Origin: Blautia schinkii
GTDB taxonomy: Bacteria; Bacillota; Clostridia; Lachnospirales; Lachnospiraceae
Direction: 5' to 3'
DNA: 64,000 nucleotides
Assembly (NCBI RefSeq): GCF_013304825.1
Contig: NZ_JAAWUO010000020.1
Location: forward strand, 1 to 64,000
The position numbers were made by a program, and so were the translations under genes. Each line of letters starts with the position of its first letter. Position 1 is the first letter of the stretch. Below, piece by piece: positions 1 to 9,597 of this stretch. Below the pieces are notes generated by a model, which did not search any database, was not told where the DNA came from, and was given only the letters and a program-made list of their open reading frames with translations.

Positions 1-93
1 TATGAAATTAGCAGGATAATTTTGTGCATTTTTTCAAATTTGCTCATTTATAGTTTCGTAATTTAATAGTTTTTGCTGATTTTTATATCAGTC

Positions 94-246
94 ATTGCAA
101 GTTCCAGCATGGATTAATAGGGAAACCGGTGGAATTCCGGTACGATCCCGTCACTGTAATGGGGAATCCTCAGATATAATGCCACTGGGAGAGACCGGGA
201 AGGCGTCTGAGGGTGAGGAGCCTAAGTCAGGAGACCTGCTTGCAAT
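94..246 (+). promoter_or_regulatory. Cobalamin (B12) riboswitch
   Basis: The aptamer is closed by a perfect P1 helix, ATTGCAAG at 94-101 with CTTGCAAT at 239-246. Inside it the conserved landmarks are visible: the GGTGGAATTCC-like segment near 128, GTCACTGTAAT at about 150-160, GCCACTGGG near 181, CGGGAAGGC near 197, and the B12 box AAGTCAGGAGACCTGC at 224-239. It lies in the leader of the ABC transporter operon and is followed by an intrinsic terminator, so adenosylcobalamin binding is expected to stop transcription of the transporter. A possible promoter (TTGCTC at 40-45, TTAATA at 63-68) lies just upstream but is weak. Confidence 0.95.
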
Positions 247-291
247 TGTCCAGGAATGATTCTTACGGAAGATAGGAAACATGCTTTTTTG

Positions 292-321
292 TGCCCGGTA
301 TTTCGTCGCGGGCATTTTTTT
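292..321 (+). terminator. Riboswitch-linked intrinsic terminator
   Basis: TGCCCG at 292-297 pairs with CGGGCA at 309-314 and is followed by seven T. It sits 46 nt after the riboswitch aptamer and before the first transporter gene, the arrangement expected of the expression platform of a B12 off-switch. Confidence 0.85.
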
Positions 322-453
322 GTGCATTTTTCTAAAAATCTTATGTATTTCTGCCTAATAGAATCCCTGTTGCTATATAATCTGACTATTTTACGATAAG
401 TCAGTTAAAGATGACTGAATTAAAATCGCATCAAAGGAGGAAAGGAGTAAAAC

Positions 454-1392
454 GTGACAAAGAAACAAGTTGGAAAAAGATTTCTCCAGATTATAATTGT
501 ATTATTTGGAATCAGCTTTTTCACATTTGGACTGACCTACCTGTCACCTGGTGATCCTGCGGAGATCATGCTGACAGAGTGTGGTAATCTTCCTACACCG
601 GAGCTTCTGGAACAGACAAGACATGAGCTTGGTCTTGACCAGCCATTTCTTGTACAGTACGGTTCCTGGCTGAAGGGTGTTGTTACAGGAGATATGGGAC
701 AGTCCTATTCTTTCAAAATGCCGGTAACAGACAAACTGGTATCCTGTTTCTGGCCTACACTTAAAATGTCGCTATTGGCACTTCTGATGATGGTCATTAT
801 TTCCATACCTTTGGGAATTCTGGCAGCTGTATATCAGAACCGATTTCCGGATTATTTTGTGAGGGGCATTACTTTCGTGGGAGTATCTGTTCCAAGCTTC
901 TGGCTGGGACTTATACTTCTCAGTATCTTTGGAGTTCAGCTTCGCTGGATCAATGTGGCAGGAGGAAGTACTGATTTTAAAGCCATGGTTCTTCCGGCTC
1001 TGACCCTTGCACTTGCCATGTCGGCGAAATATACCAGACAGGTAAGAAGTGCAGTACTGGAGGAGCTTCATCAGGATTATGTAACCGGTGCAAGAATGCG
1101 AGGAATTAAAGAAAGTGCGATCCTCTGGAAGCATGTTCTTCCTAATGTAATGCTTCCGCTGGTAACACTGCTGGGTCTTTCTCTGGGAAGTCTCCTTGGA
1201 GGTACCGCAGTTGTAGAGATCATTTACAACTGGCCGGGAATGGGAAATATGGCGGTAAAAGCAATTTCCTGTCGTGACTATCCTCTTGTACAGGGCTATG
1301 TACTCTGGATCGCTATCCTTTATATGTGCATCAACCTGCTTGTGGATCTGTCCTATACTTATCTTGATCCAAGACTTAAGGAGGATAGATAA
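454..1392 (+). CDS. DppB/NikB-type ABC transporter permease
   Basis: First permease of a nickel/peptide/opine (NikB/DppB/OppB) ABC importer, 312 aa, the normal family length. It starts at a GTG with AAAGGAG eight nt upstream. A transmembrane segment lies at about residues 10-30, several more run from about 95 to 290, and the cytoplasmic EAA-type loop that contacts the ATPases lies at about 205-235 (GARMRGI...HVLPN). It is the first gene after the B12 riboswitch and its stop is followed directly by the next permease start, so the two are surely co-transcribed. Family membership is clear. The substrate is inferred from the riboswitch to be something linked to cobalamin supply, such as cobalt, a metal chelate or a corrinoid precursor, but nothing in the permease itself proves this. 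Confidence 0.9.
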   Translation: MTKKQVGKRFLQIIIVLFGISFFTFGLTYLSPGDPAEIMLTECGNLPTPELLEQTRHELGLDQPFLVQYGSWLKGVVTGDMGQSYSFKMPVTDKLVSCFWPTLKMSLLALLMMVIISIPLGILAAVYQNRFPDYFVRGITFVGVSVPSFWLGLILLSIFGVQLRWINVAGGSTDFKAMVLPALTLALAMSAKYTRQVRSAVLEELHQDYVTGARMRGIKESAILWKHVLPNVMLPLVTLLGLSLGSLLGGTAVVEIIYNWPGMGNMAVKAISCRDYPLVQGYVLWIAILYMCINLLVDLSYTYLDPRLKEDR

Positions 1393-2220
1393 TTGAAAAA
1401 GGTATTACGAACATTCAAAGAAAATAAACAATTCACTCTTTTCTTTATTCTGGGTCTTTTGGTGATCGGTGTTGCTATCTTTGCACCGCAGCTTTCACCA
1501 TATGATCCACTGGATGCAGTTATGACCGAATCACTGCAGGAGCCAAGCTCTGCTCATCCGTTTGGAACGGATAAGCTTGGACGAGATCTTCTTTCCCGTG
1601 TTATCTTCGGAACAAGAACTTCTCTGATCATGACCTTATGTCTGGTTGCTGTGATCTTTGTGATTGGTACATTTTTAGGAGTTATCGCCGGATATTTTGG
1701 CGGTATTGTTGATGCGGTTATTATGCGTATTGCAGATATGATGATCTCCTTCCCGGGTCTTGTACTGGCTATTGCAATTGCCGGTATGCTGGGACCAAAC
1801 CTTGTTAATGCCGTTATCTCCATCGCGGCTGTGAGCTGGACGAAATATGCCCGTCTTGCAAGAAGTATGGTTTTAAAAGTCAAGAAGAGTCTTTATATAG
1901 AGGCAGCAGTGGTAAACGGAACAAAAACATGGAAAATTCTTCTTGTGCACGTTCTTCCAAACATGGTAACACAGATGGTGGTAACTGCGGCAGCAGATAT
2001 CGGAACCATGATGCTTGAGCTGGCGTCTCTTTCTTTCCTGGGATTTGGTGCGACTGCGCCGACACCGGAGTGGGGACTTATGCTTAATGAAGGAAGGACC
2101 TACATGGCAAAAGCGCCATGGCTTATGATCTATCCTGGTATTGCTATTGTGATCTGCGTTGTTGTTTTCAATATGCTTGGAGACAGCATCCGTGACGTGC
2201 TTGATCCGCGCCAGGATTAA
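1393..2220 (+). CDS. DppC/NikC-type ABC transporter permease
   Basis: Second permease of the same importer, 275 aa. The start is a TTG directly after the TAA of the previous gene, with AAGGAGG inside the end of that gene at proper spacing, so translation is probably coupled. One N-terminal membrane segment at about residues 17-36 is followed by the OppC-type sequence YDP...HPFGTDKLGRDLLSR, and then by a BPD transport domain with five membrane segments. The EAA loop is at about 175-200 (EAAVVNGTKTWKI). With the upstream NikB-type protein it forms the heterodimeric membrane channel. Confidence 0.9.
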   Translation: MKKVLRTFKENKQFTLFFILGLLVIGVAIFAPQLSPYDPLDAVMTESLQEPSSAHPFGTDKLGRDLLSRVIFGTRTSLIMTLCLVAVIFVIGTFLGVIAGYFGGIVDAVIMRIADMMISFPGLVLAIAIAGMLGPNLVNAVISIAAVSWTKYARLARSMVLKVKKSLYIEAAVVNGTKTWKILLVHVLPNMVTQMVVTAAADIGTMMLELASLSFLGFGATAPTPEWGLMLNEGRTYMAKAPWLMIYPGIAIVICVVVFNMLGDSIRDVLDPRQD

Positions 2221-2291
2221 AAAATTTTAAAACAGTTTCTGTAACAAACCAACACCAATTAATAAGTATTATTTATCTTTAGGAGGATGAA

Positions 2292-3860
2292 ATGAGAAAT
2301 AACGTAGTAAAAAAAGTGCTGGCTGCTACACTTGCGTGTATGATGACTTTTTCCATGACAACAGTTGCTCAGGCCAAAGGTGACAAAAACAGTGACAAAG
2401 AGATCACCATCGGAGTAACAAGCTTTGCAGATACACTTGAGCCGACAGAGCAGTATTTCAGCTGGGTAGTATCCCGTTACGCGATCGGTGAGTGCCTCAC
2501 AAAATTCAATGAGAACGGTGAAATTGTTCCATGTCTTGCAGAAGAGTGGGAGAACAGCGAAGATGGTAAAACATGGACATTCAAGATCCGTGAAGGCGTA
2601 AAATTTTCCAACGGAGACGACATGACACCGGAGATGGTAAAAGCTTCCATCGAGCGTACTGTTGAAAAAAGTGACCGTGTTCCGGAGTTCTTTGATCTTG
2701 ACAGCATTGAGGTTGACGGACAGAACCTGATCTTCCATCTGAACAGAGCTAACGCAAACATGGCAGGATGCCTTGCAGACCCACTCTTCCTTATTGTAGA
2801 TACTAACGTAGATGATTCCACATTCGCAATGGAAGGACCGATCTGTACAGGACCTTACGCAGTAGAGTCCTTCAGCCCGACAGACTCCTGTGTCGTAGTA
2901 AAGAATGAGAACTACTGGGATGGAGAAGTTCCTCTTGATAAAGTTACACTGAAATGTGTTGATGACCAGACAACACGTTCCATGGCTCTTCAGACAGGTG
3001 AGATCGATATCGCTTATAACCTGAAAACTGAGAATCTGGTTGAGTTTGAGGGAAATGACAACTACGATATCCAGGAGCTTCAGTCTCTTCGTTCCACCTA
3101 TGCATTCATGAACCAGAATGAGGATCATGCACTCAGTGATAAGGCTCTTCGCCAGGCGCTTCTTCGTGGTCTTGACAAGGAAACATACTGTAATACTCTT
3201 CTTGAGGGTGGAGCAACAGCTGGTAAAGCACCGGTTCCTCCGACACTTGACTTTGGATTCGATGACCTGAAGGACGAGAATGCTTATGATCCGGATGGCG
3301 CAAAAAAGATTCTTGATGAAGCCGGATATAAAGATGTTGATGGTGATGGATTTGTAGAGACTCCTGACGGAGATCCGCTTGTTCTTGATTTTGTTATCTA
3401 CACAAGCCGTGCCGAGCTTGGTGTATACGCACAGGCAGCACAGGCCAGCCTGAAAGAGATTGGTATCAATGTAAATCTGAATACTGTAAGTTATGAGACA
3501 CTTCTTGACATGAGAGATTCCGGTCAGTATGATCTTCTGATCTGGAACGTGCTGGTGGCAAACACAGGAGATCCTGAGAACTACTTAAGAGAGAACTGGT
3601 ACAGCTCCTCTGCAAACAATACAGCAGGATATAATAACCCGGATGTTGATAAGCTTCTTGATGAGCTTGCTCAGACATTTGATGAGGACAAGAGAAAAGA
3701 TCTCATCATTGATATTCAGCAGGATATCATGGATGATGCTGCAACTGTATTCTTTGGTTACGAAACAACCTATCTTTTCTCCAACAAGAAGGTAACAGGA
3801 GTTAAGATGTATCCGATGGATTACTACTGGCTGACAAAGGATATCACTCTTGCCGAGTAA
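2292..3860 (+). CDS. ABC transporter substrate-binding protein, family 5 (NikA/DppA/OppA-like)
   Basis: Extracytoplasmic solute-binding protein, 522 aa, of the SBP_bac_5 family. A Sec signal peptide (basic MRNNVVKK start, hydrophobic stretch, AQA before Lys) covers about residues 1-28. No convincing lipobox is seen, which is unusual for a Gram-positive binding protein that normally needs a lipid anchor. The body has the family landmarks: PCLAEEWENSEDGKTWTF at about 79-96, GTGPY-like CTGPYAVESF near 183, and RQALLRGLDK near 288. A DVDGDGFVETPDGD stretch near 348-361 looks like a calcium-binding loop. It lies between the permeases and the ATPases. The ligand cannot be read from sequence. Confidence 0.88.
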   Translation: MRNNVVKKVLAATLACMMTFSMTTVAQAKGDKNSDKEITIGVTSFADTLEPTEQYFSWVVSRYAIGECLTKFNENGEIVPCLAEEWENSEDGKTWTFKIREGVKFSNGDDMTPEMVKASIERTVEKSDRVPEFFDLDSIEVDGQNLIFHLNRANANMAGCLADPLFLIVDTNVDDSTFAMEGPICTGPYAVESFSPTDSCVVVKNENYWDGEVPLDKVTLKCVDDQTTRSMALQTGEIDIAYNLKTENLVEFEGNDNYDIQELQSLRSTYAFMNQNEDHALSDKALRQALLRGLDKETYCNTLLEGGATAGKAPVPPTLDFGFDDLKDENAYDPDGAKKILDEAGYKDVDGDGFVETPDGDPLVLDFVIYTSRAELGVYAQAAQASLKEIGINVNLNTVSYETLLDMRDSGQYDLLIWNVLVANTGDPENYLRENWYSSSANNTAGYNNPDVDKLLDELAQTFDEDKRKDLIIDIQQDIMDDAATVFFGYETTYLFSNKKVTGVKMYPMDYYWLTKDITLAE

Positions 3861-3874
3861 AGGAGCGTTTACCT

Positions 3875-4660
3875 ATGCTTGAAATCAAGGATCTTTCCGT
3901 TCAGTACGGAAAGCAGGCATCTACTATAGAGCATTTCAACCTTTCCATGAAGAAAGGTGAGATCATCAGTGTGGTAGGAGAGAGTGGAAGTGGAAAAACG
4001 ACAGTTATCCGTGCAGTTCTCGGCGCACTTGCCGGGGGCGGCCGGGTAAGTGCCGGTGATATCCAATTCAACGGAAAATCTCTGCTTTCCAATACAAAGG
4101 ATGAATGGAGAAAATTAAGAGGCACCCGAATTTCCATGATCTTTCAGGACTGTGGGGGAACCCTGAACCCGATCCGTAAGATCGGAAGTCAGTACGTGGA
4201 GTATATTTGCACACATACTGATGTATCCAAAGCAGAGGCATGGAAAAAAGGATGCTCCATGCTTCAGAAAATGCGTCTTCCTGACGCGGAAAATATTATG
4301 AAAAGCTATCCTCACCAGCTTTCCGGCGGTATGCGCCAGCGAGTTGGTATTGCTATGGCAATGACTTTTAACCCGGAACTTCTTCTGGCAGATGAGCCTA
4401 CCAGTGCACTGGATGTTACCACACAGGCGCAGATCGTGCGTCAGATGATGGAGCTCCGTGATGATTTCGGTACAGGTATCATTATTGTTACCCACAATAT
4501 CGGTGTTGCAGCTTATATGGCAGATCAGCTGGTTGTGATGCAGAACGGAAAAGTTGTGGATCAGGGAACCCGTGATGAAGTCATGAATAACCCGACAAGT
4601 GATTATACAAAGAAACTGCTGGCTGCAGTGCCGGAAATGGAGGGACAGCGTTATGTTTAA
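3875..4660 (+). CDS. ABC transporter ATP-binding protein (NikD/DppD-type)
   Basis: First ATPase of the importer, 261 aa. Walker A is GESGSGKTT near residues 35-43, the signature is [14 protein letters not shown] near 149-162, and Walker B is [12 protein letters not shown] near 169-180. It is short and lacks the C-terminal cysteine-bearing oligopeptide domain found in its partner, as in NikD. The start ATG follows AAAGGAG and the gene begins 14 nt after the binding protein. Its end overlaps the next ATPase by 8 nt. It powers transport through the two permeases. Confidence 0.9.
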   Translation: MLEIKDLSVQYGKQASTIEHFNLSMKKGEIISVVGESGSGKTTVIRAVLGALAGGGRVSAGDIQFNGKSLLSNTKDEWRKLRGTRISMIFQDCGGTLNPIRKIGSQYVEYICTHTDVSKAEAWKKGCSMLQKMRLPDAENIMKSYPHQLSGGMRQRVGIAMAMTFNPELLLADEPTSALDVTTQAQIVRQMMELRDDFGTGIIIVTHNIGVAAYMADQLVVMQNGKVVDQGTRDEVMNNPTSDYTKKLLAAVPEMEGQRYV

Positions 4661-5618
4661 TGAATCAGATATCGTACTCAGTGCGAAACATATCGTAAAA
4701 CAGTTCCCGGCTTCCGGCGGCAGAACTTTAACAGCCTGCAATGATGTCAATTTAAATGTTTATAAAGGAAAGACGCTGGGAATTGTAGGAGAGAGCGGCT
4801 GCGGTAAATCAACCTTTGTCCGCATAGTCATTTCTCTTGACAAACCGACGAACGGAGAAATCCTCTACCATGGGAAAAATCTTTCCAATCTCTCCAAAAA
4901 AGAAACATGGCTGAACCGTCAGAATATGCAGATGGTATTCCAGGATCCGCTGGCGTCCTTTGACCCGAAAATGAAGATCGTGGATATTCTCACAGAGCCA
5001 CTGATCAATTACGGAAAACTGAAAAGAAGCGAAAAAGAATCCAAAGCCAGAGAACTTCTGGAGATGGTAGAGCTTCCCGGAGATTTCGTGGATCGATATC
5101 CTCATAACATGAGTGGTGGTCAGAGACAGCGTATCAGCATTGCGCGTGCACTTTCTCTTGAACCTGAGATCCTGGTATGTGATGAAGCTACCTCAGCACT
5201 TGATGTTTCCGTGCAGGAATCAGTCATCCGCCTTCTCGTACGTCTTCAGAAAGAGAAGAATATCAGCATGCTGTTTATCTGTCATGATCTGGCACTGATC
5301 CGTTCTTTTGCCCATCAGATCGCAGTTATGTATCTTGGTAATATTGTAGAGGTAATTCCAGGAGAAGATGTTGCAGAAAAATCTCTTCATCCTTACACAC
5401 AGGCACTTCTGAGAGCACAGTTTTCCATTCATATGGATCAGGACAAAAAAATCGAGAGCATTGAGAGTGAGGCGCCAAGCCCTCTGGATGTTCCTCATGG
5501 CTGCCCATTTCAGAACCGTTGCGAACATTGTATGGAAAAATGTAAAACAACACGGCCTGTACTTACAGAAGTGGAAGCAGGACATGAAGTTGCCTGCCAT
5601 TATGTAACTGAGAAATAA
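4653..5618 (+). CDS. ABC transporter ATP-binding protein (DppF/NikE/OppF-type)
   Basis: Second ATPase, 321 aa from the ATG at 4653, chosen because GGAGGG lies 8 nt before it; a longer reading has no such site. Walker A is GESGCGKST, the signature MSGGQRQRISIARAL, and Walker B ILVCDEATSALD. The C-terminus carries the oligo_HPY domain with four cysteines (CPFQNRCEHCMEKC), known in this family as a probable iron-sulfur or structural cluster. It overlaps the preceding ATPase by 8 nt, giving translational coupling and a heterodimeric motor. Confidence 0.9.
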   Translation: MFNESDIVLSAKHIVKQFPASGGRTLTACNDVNLNVYKGKTLGIVGESGCGKSTFVRIVISLDKPTNGEILYHGKNLSNLSKKETWLNRQNMQMVFQDPLASFDPKMKIVDILTEPLINYGKLKRSEKESKARELLEMVELPGDFVDRYPHNMSGGQRQRISIARALSLEPEILVCDEATSALDVSVQESVIRLLVRLQKEKNISMLFICHDLALIRSFAHQIAVMYLGNIVEVIPGEDVAEKSLHPYTQALLRAQFSIHMDQDKKIESIESEAPSPLDVPHGCPFQNRCEHCMEKCKTTRPVLTEVEAGHEVACHYVTEK

Positions 5619-5636
5619 AGAAAGGCAAAAAACAGT

Positions 5637-6884
5637 ATGATATTTAAAAACTTTAAAATATTGGGCTTTCTGCTGTTGCTGCTTGCTGTTTTTGCAGTTG
5701 GCGGAAAAAAAGTTTCTGCTGCTGGCGAAGATGAAGATATCCAATATACAATAGGTGTTGTAGTATATAATCAGGACAGCCCGGAAATGAACATGTTCAT
5801 GAACTATTACAGAGAATACATCCAACAGGGATTTCCGGTTAAGTTTTATTTTTCAGGAAATATCAGTTCTGCAGAGGATGAGTGCGATTTCATCCGCGCA
5901 ATGAAGCAGCAGGGTGTGAGCGGGATCATTTCTTTTTATGGACAGGATATCCAGAAGATCGTAGAAACCTGCGATGAGGAAGAAATGTATTATGTTCTTG
6001 GTTCCGGAAACATCAGTGATGAAGATTATGACAAGATAAAAAGCAGCCAGTATTTTCTTGGAAGCGTAGGACCGGATGCAAAGGCAGACTATGAAGCCGG
6101 CTATAATATGGCTGATTATTTTGCAGATTCAGATACAAGCAATTATATTGTACTGACAGGTGGTTCTTCCGCTGGAAACTATATGCATCTTCAGAGAACC
6201 ATCGGTGTTCTGGAAGGTCTTGTTGAGAAAGAAGGCCTGACCTATTCCGAAGATGTAGAGAAACTTGCAGTATCTGAGGAAACAACTGTTGTAGATACAG
6301 GAAAGGATGATATCAGCATTACCATCTGTCCTGGCTATATGACAGCCCCGAAGGGAATCAATAATCTGAAACATGCTTTTGTAGACGCAAATTATGATGC
6401 TGTTCTTTGTACCTTCAATGTAGATGAGATCATGAAGATTATTACAGCAAAAGAAGAGGAGCAGGGATCCAATGTCAAGATCGGAGCAGTTGACTGCTTC
6501 TCCCAGGAAAACCATGATGAGATCAACACAGAGGATTCCTTTGGAAATCCTAAAATTGATTACATTGCAGGTATATATGCATCCATGGGTGGTCCTGCCT
6601 TTGCAATTCTGTACAATGCAATGGCCGGTTATCCGGAAGCAAATACCGATGATGCAGATTCTAATACAGTGCGTCTGTACCAGGGGTTCTGGAGTGCTTC
6701 GGATAAAGATTCTTTCAATGAGCTTTACGGATATACACAGGACATTTACGAAAATGCATACAGCTGTGCAGATCTGATGAAAGTAATCAAGGCTTACAAT
6801 ACAGATACCACACCTGATGATCTGAAAGCTCTGACAGAGGCGTATACAGTGGAAGATGTACAGAAGCGTATCGAAGAAAACTAA
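5637..6884 (+). CDS. Secreted periplasmic-binding-protein-like protein, last gene of the B12-regulated operon
   Basis: A 415-aa exported protein: basic start, hydrophobic core at about residues 8-22 and a likely signal-peptidase I site after VSA at about 27-29, again without a lipobox. The mature part begins IQYTIGVVVYNQDSPEMNMFMNYY and has an alternating beta/alpha pattern like type I periplasmic sugar-binding proteins (GISFYGQDI-like and VLTGG segments), so a two-lobed binding fold is likely. It begins 18 nt after the second ATPase and precedes the operon terminator, so it belongs to the riboswitch operon, which already encodes a family 5 binding protein. It may be a second ligand receptor or a sensor. 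Its specific family was not recognised. Confidence 0.72.
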   Translation: MIFKNFKILGFLLLLLAVFAVGGKKVSAAGEDEDIQYTIGVVVYNQDSPEMNMFMNYYREYIQQGFPVKFYFSGNISSAEDECDFIRAMKQQGVSGIISFYGQDIQKIVETCDEEEMYYVLGSGNISDEDYDKIKSSQYFLGSVGPDAKADYEAGYNMADYFADSDTSNYIVLTGGSSAGNYMHLQRTIGVLEGLVEKEGLTYSEDVEKLAVSEETTVVDTGKDDISITICPGYMTAPKGINNLKHAFVDANYDAVLCTFNVDEIMKIITAKEEEQGSNVKIGAVDCFSQENHDEINTEDSFGNPKIDYIAGIYASMGGPAFAILYNAMAGYPEANTDDADSNTVRLYQGFWSASDKDSFNELYGYTQDIYENAYSCADLMKVIKAYNTDTTPDDLKALTEAYTVEDVQKRIEEN

Positions 6885-6896
6885 ACACATATATTG

Positions 6897-6938
6897 AAAA
6901 AGAGCTGTACCGTTACATGGGGTTCAGCCCTTTTTCTT
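6897..6938 (+). terminator. Operon terminator
   Basis: AAAAGAGCTG (6898-6907) pairs with CAGCCCTTTTT (6925-6935) with one mismatch and ends in a T-rich run. It closes the B12-regulated transporter operon. Confidence 0.75.
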
Positions 6939-7117
6939 GTTATTAATACAATTTTATACAAAAAATATGTGAAAAAATCCAAAAATACTCTTTACTTTCT
7001 TAAGTTAATATAATAAAATCTATAAATATGTAAATATCCGGTATGGAAAAAGGAGATAAAACTCTCAAATGGTGAATTAATACGCCTTTCCATAACGGAA
7101 AGGAAGGGAGAGAAACA

Positions 7118-8650
7118 ATGACAACAGCACATATTTGTATAATGGCAGCCATTATCGTCTACCTGGGTGCAATGCTCTTTGTAGGTTATCTGTGTTCCAG
7201 GAACAATAATGACAGCTCTGATTTCTATCTTGGAGGAAGAAAGCTTGGTCCGCTTGTAACAGCCATGAGTGCAGAGGCTTCTGACATGAGCAGCTGGCTT
7301 CTGATGGGTCTGCCGGGACTTGCTTATCTTACCGGTATTGCAGATGCTGGCTGGACAGCCATTGGTCTTGCAATTGGAACTTACGTAAACTGGAGGATTG
7401 TAGCAAAAAAAATTCGCCGCTACACACATGTAGCAGGAAATTCCATCACATTACCATCCTTTTTCAGTAACCGCTACAGAGATGAAAAAAAGATCCTGCA
7501 GTCTATCGGAGCGATTTTTATCGTGATCTTTTTTATCCCGTACACGGCCTCAGGATTTGCAGCCTGTGGTAAGCTTTTTGCAAGTCTCTTCGGTGTAAAA
7601 TATCTGCCGGCCATGATCATCAGTGCACTGGTCATCGTTGGATATACCACACTGGGAGGATTCCTGGCAGCTTCTACCACAGATTTTATCCAGAGTATCA
7701 TCATGTCCATCGCACTTGTGATCGTATTTGTATTTGGGATCAGTACAGCAGGGGGTATTGATGCAGTTGCAGACCATGCAAGATCCCTGCCTGGATATCT
7801 GACTATGTTTACTACATATGATCCGACAACCGGAACAGAACAGGCATATCCACTGCTTAATATTATTTCCATGCTTGCATGGGGACTTGGATATTTCGGA
7901 ATGCCGCATATTCTTCTTCGTTTCATGGCGATTGAAGATGAAGAGAAACTTACACTTTCCAGAAGAGTGGCAACTACATGGGTAGTGATCTCACTGGCAG
8001 TAGCAGTACTGATCGGTGTGGTGGGACTTGGAATGACAGCAGCAGGAGAGTTTGACCTTCTGGAAGGCTCAGCATCTGAGACAATTATCGTTCGGATTGC
8101 AGATCTTCTCAGTAAACATGGCGTAATTGCAGCAATTCTTGCAGGACTTATCCTTGCAGGAATCCTTGCGTCCACCATGTCAACTGCAGATTCTCAGCTC
8201 CTGGCAGCATCCTCAGCAGTTTCTTCCGATCTTCTCGGAAGCATCCTGAAGGATAAAGAAACCAAAAAAGAAAGCATGGTAGCCGATAAGATCACTCTTC
8301 TTCTGATTGCAGTAGTTGCCATGTTTATTGCCCGTGATCCGAACAGTTCCGTGTTCACCATCGTATCCTTTGCCTGGGCAGGCTTCGGAGCTGTATTTGG
8401 CCCCGTGGTACTTCTGGCACTATTCTGGAGACGTTCTAACTGGCATGGAGCCCTGGCAGGAATGATCTGCGGTGGCTCCATGGTATTCATCTGGAAGTAC
8501 GGAATCAGCAAACTGGGGGGCGCCTGGGGAATCTATGAACTTCTTCCGGCTTTTATAGTAGCCATTGCTGCAAATATCATAGTAAGTCTGCTTACCAAAG
8601 CTCCATCCAAAGAGATCACTGATGAATTTGACAAGGTAAACCAGAAATAA
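7118..8650 (+). CDS. putP: Sodium/proline symporter
   Basis: Sodium:solute symporter family protein of 510 aa, close to the usual PutP length. The N-terminal helix is followed by the signature SSDFYLGGRKLGPLVTAMSAEASDMSSWLL, and the core shows GYTTLGGFLAASTTDFIQS near residues 185-203, both typical of PutP. About 13 hydrophobic helices are visible. It should import L-proline with sodium across the cytoplasmic membrane for nutrition or osmoprotection. The start follows GGAAGGGAG at good spacing. The gene stands alone, between the transporter terminator and a strong terminator shared with the facing folate operon. Confidence 0.9.
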   Translation: MTTAHICIMAAIIVYLGAMLFVGYLCSRNNNDSSDFYLGGRKLGPLVTAMSAEASDMSSWLLMGLPGLAYLTGIADAGWTAIGLAIGTYVNWRIVAKKIRRYTHVAGNSITLPSFFSNRYRDEKKILQSIGAIFIVIFFIPYTASGFAACGKLFASLFGVKYLPAMIISALVIVGYTTLGGFLAASTTDFIQSIIMSIALVIVFVFGISTAGGIDAVADHARSLPGYLTMFTTYDPTTGTEQAYPLLNIISMLAWGLGYFGMPHILLRFMAIEDEEKLTLSRRVATTWVVISLAVAVLIGVVGLGMTAAGEFDLLEGSASETIIVRIADLLSKHGVIAAILAGLILAGILASTMSTADSQLLAASSAVSSDLLGSILKDKETKKESMVADKITLLLIAVVAMFIARDPNSSVFTIVSFAWAGFGAVFGPVVLLALFWRRSNWHGALAGMICGGSMVFIWKYGISKLGGAWGIYELLPAFIVAIAANIIVSLLTKAPSKEITDEFDKVNQK

Positions 8651-8706
8651 AAGCCTCTTCCATTTTATCAAATTTAATACATTCAAAACAGCAACACCAA
8701 ACAATA

Positions 8707-8750
8707 AAAGCCCGATACAGATGTCCTGATTTGCATCTGTATCGGGCTTT
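8707..8750. terminator. Bidirectional terminator between putP and the folate operon
   Basis: A perfect 17-bp stem, AAAGCCCGATACAGATG at 8707-8723 with CATCTGTATCGGGCTTT at 8734-8750, with a 10-nt loop. The A/T-rich ends give a T tract on both strands, suiting the convergent genes. Confidence 0.88.
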
Positions 8751-8766
8751 ATGTTCATTTAATTTA

Positions 8767-9588
8767 TCAATTTTTCTCATCGAGCTTTTTTAAAAGCTGA
8801 CTCATAGTCTGGTTCAGCACCGGATGCCGAAAATACGGTGCGATCTCCACCATAGGCTTCAGTACAAAATCACGGTTTTCCATATCAATATGCGGAACAT
8901 GCAATTCTTCTGTATCAATGATCTCGTTATCATAAAACAAAATATCAAGATCCAGTGTCCGCGGTCCCCAGTGAACGATCCTCTTTCGGTCAGCAGCCTG
9001 TTCGAGGATATGCAGTCTGTCAAGAAGATCTTCCGGAGAAAGAAGTGTACGGACTCTCAAAACACCGTTGAGGAATTCATCCTGTTCCACACCACCATAA
9101 GGTTCCGTTACAAGATACCCGGAAACCTTCTCAACAACAATTTCCTTCATATCGCGAAGCCCCTGGATCGCATCATCCAGATACTTTTTCTTGTCACCCA
9201 TATTAGAACCAAATGCAATAAAAGCAGTATGCCATCCACGGGTGATCTCCACAGCAACTGTTTTCAGAGGAAGGCTTACAGGAGCCCACGGTTTCTCTAT
9301 GCGAAGAGTAATCTTTTTAAGAAGCGGAAGAGAGAGCAGTAACATCTCAGCCAGATTTTCCACAGCAGCTTCCAGCAGTTTATAAGTGTTCTTCTGAAGA
9401 AAATCCGTGATCATATGACTGACTTCTCCATAATTAATAGAAGCAGAGAGATCGTCGGTAAGCCCTGCCGGGCGTGTTTCTGTATACATAATTGCAGAAA
9501 CTACAAATTTCTGTCCAAGAGCAGTTTCTTCCGGAAATACACCATGGTTTGCAAAAATCTCAAGATCTCTGATTTCGATTTTATCCAT
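8767..9588 (-). CDS. folK: Bifunctional dihydroneopterin aldolase / HPPK (FolB-FolK fusion)
   Basis: Fusion of two consecutive folate enzymes, 273 aa. Residues 1-117 are dihydroneopterin aldolase (EIFANHGVFPEETALGQKF, then EKPWAPV), which cleaves dihydroneopterin to hydroxymethyl-dihydropterin. Residues 118-273 are hydroxymethyl-dihydropterin pyrophosphokinase (FIAFGSNMGD at about 124-133, and WGPRTLDLDILFYD), which activates that product for FolP. The gene is last in the leftward operon folE-HD-folP-folBK. Its GGAGG site lies next to the folP stop and the two genes are 9 nt apart. Confidence 0.93.
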   Translation of the reverse strand: MDKIEIRDLEIFANHGVFPEETALGQKFVVSAIMYTETRPAGLTDDLSASINYGEVSHMITDFLQKNTYKLLEAAVENLAEMLLLSLPLLKKITLRIEKPWAPVSLPLKTVAVEITRGWHTAFIAFGSNMGDKKKYLDDAIQGLRDMKEIVVEKVSGYLVTEPYGGVEQDEFLNGVLRVRTLLSPEDLLDRLHILEQAADRKRIVHWGPRTLDLDILFYDNEIIDTEELHVPHIDMENRDFVLKPMVEIAPYFRHPVLNQTMSQLLKKLDEKN

Positions 9589-9597
9589 CAGTTCCTC

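Noticed and set aside
2259-3128. Long open frame on the minus strand, 289 codons, antisense to the binding protein
   Set aside because: Lies wholly opposite a clear family 5 binding protein, with no ribosome binding site and improbable Cys/Val-rich composition; a shadow.
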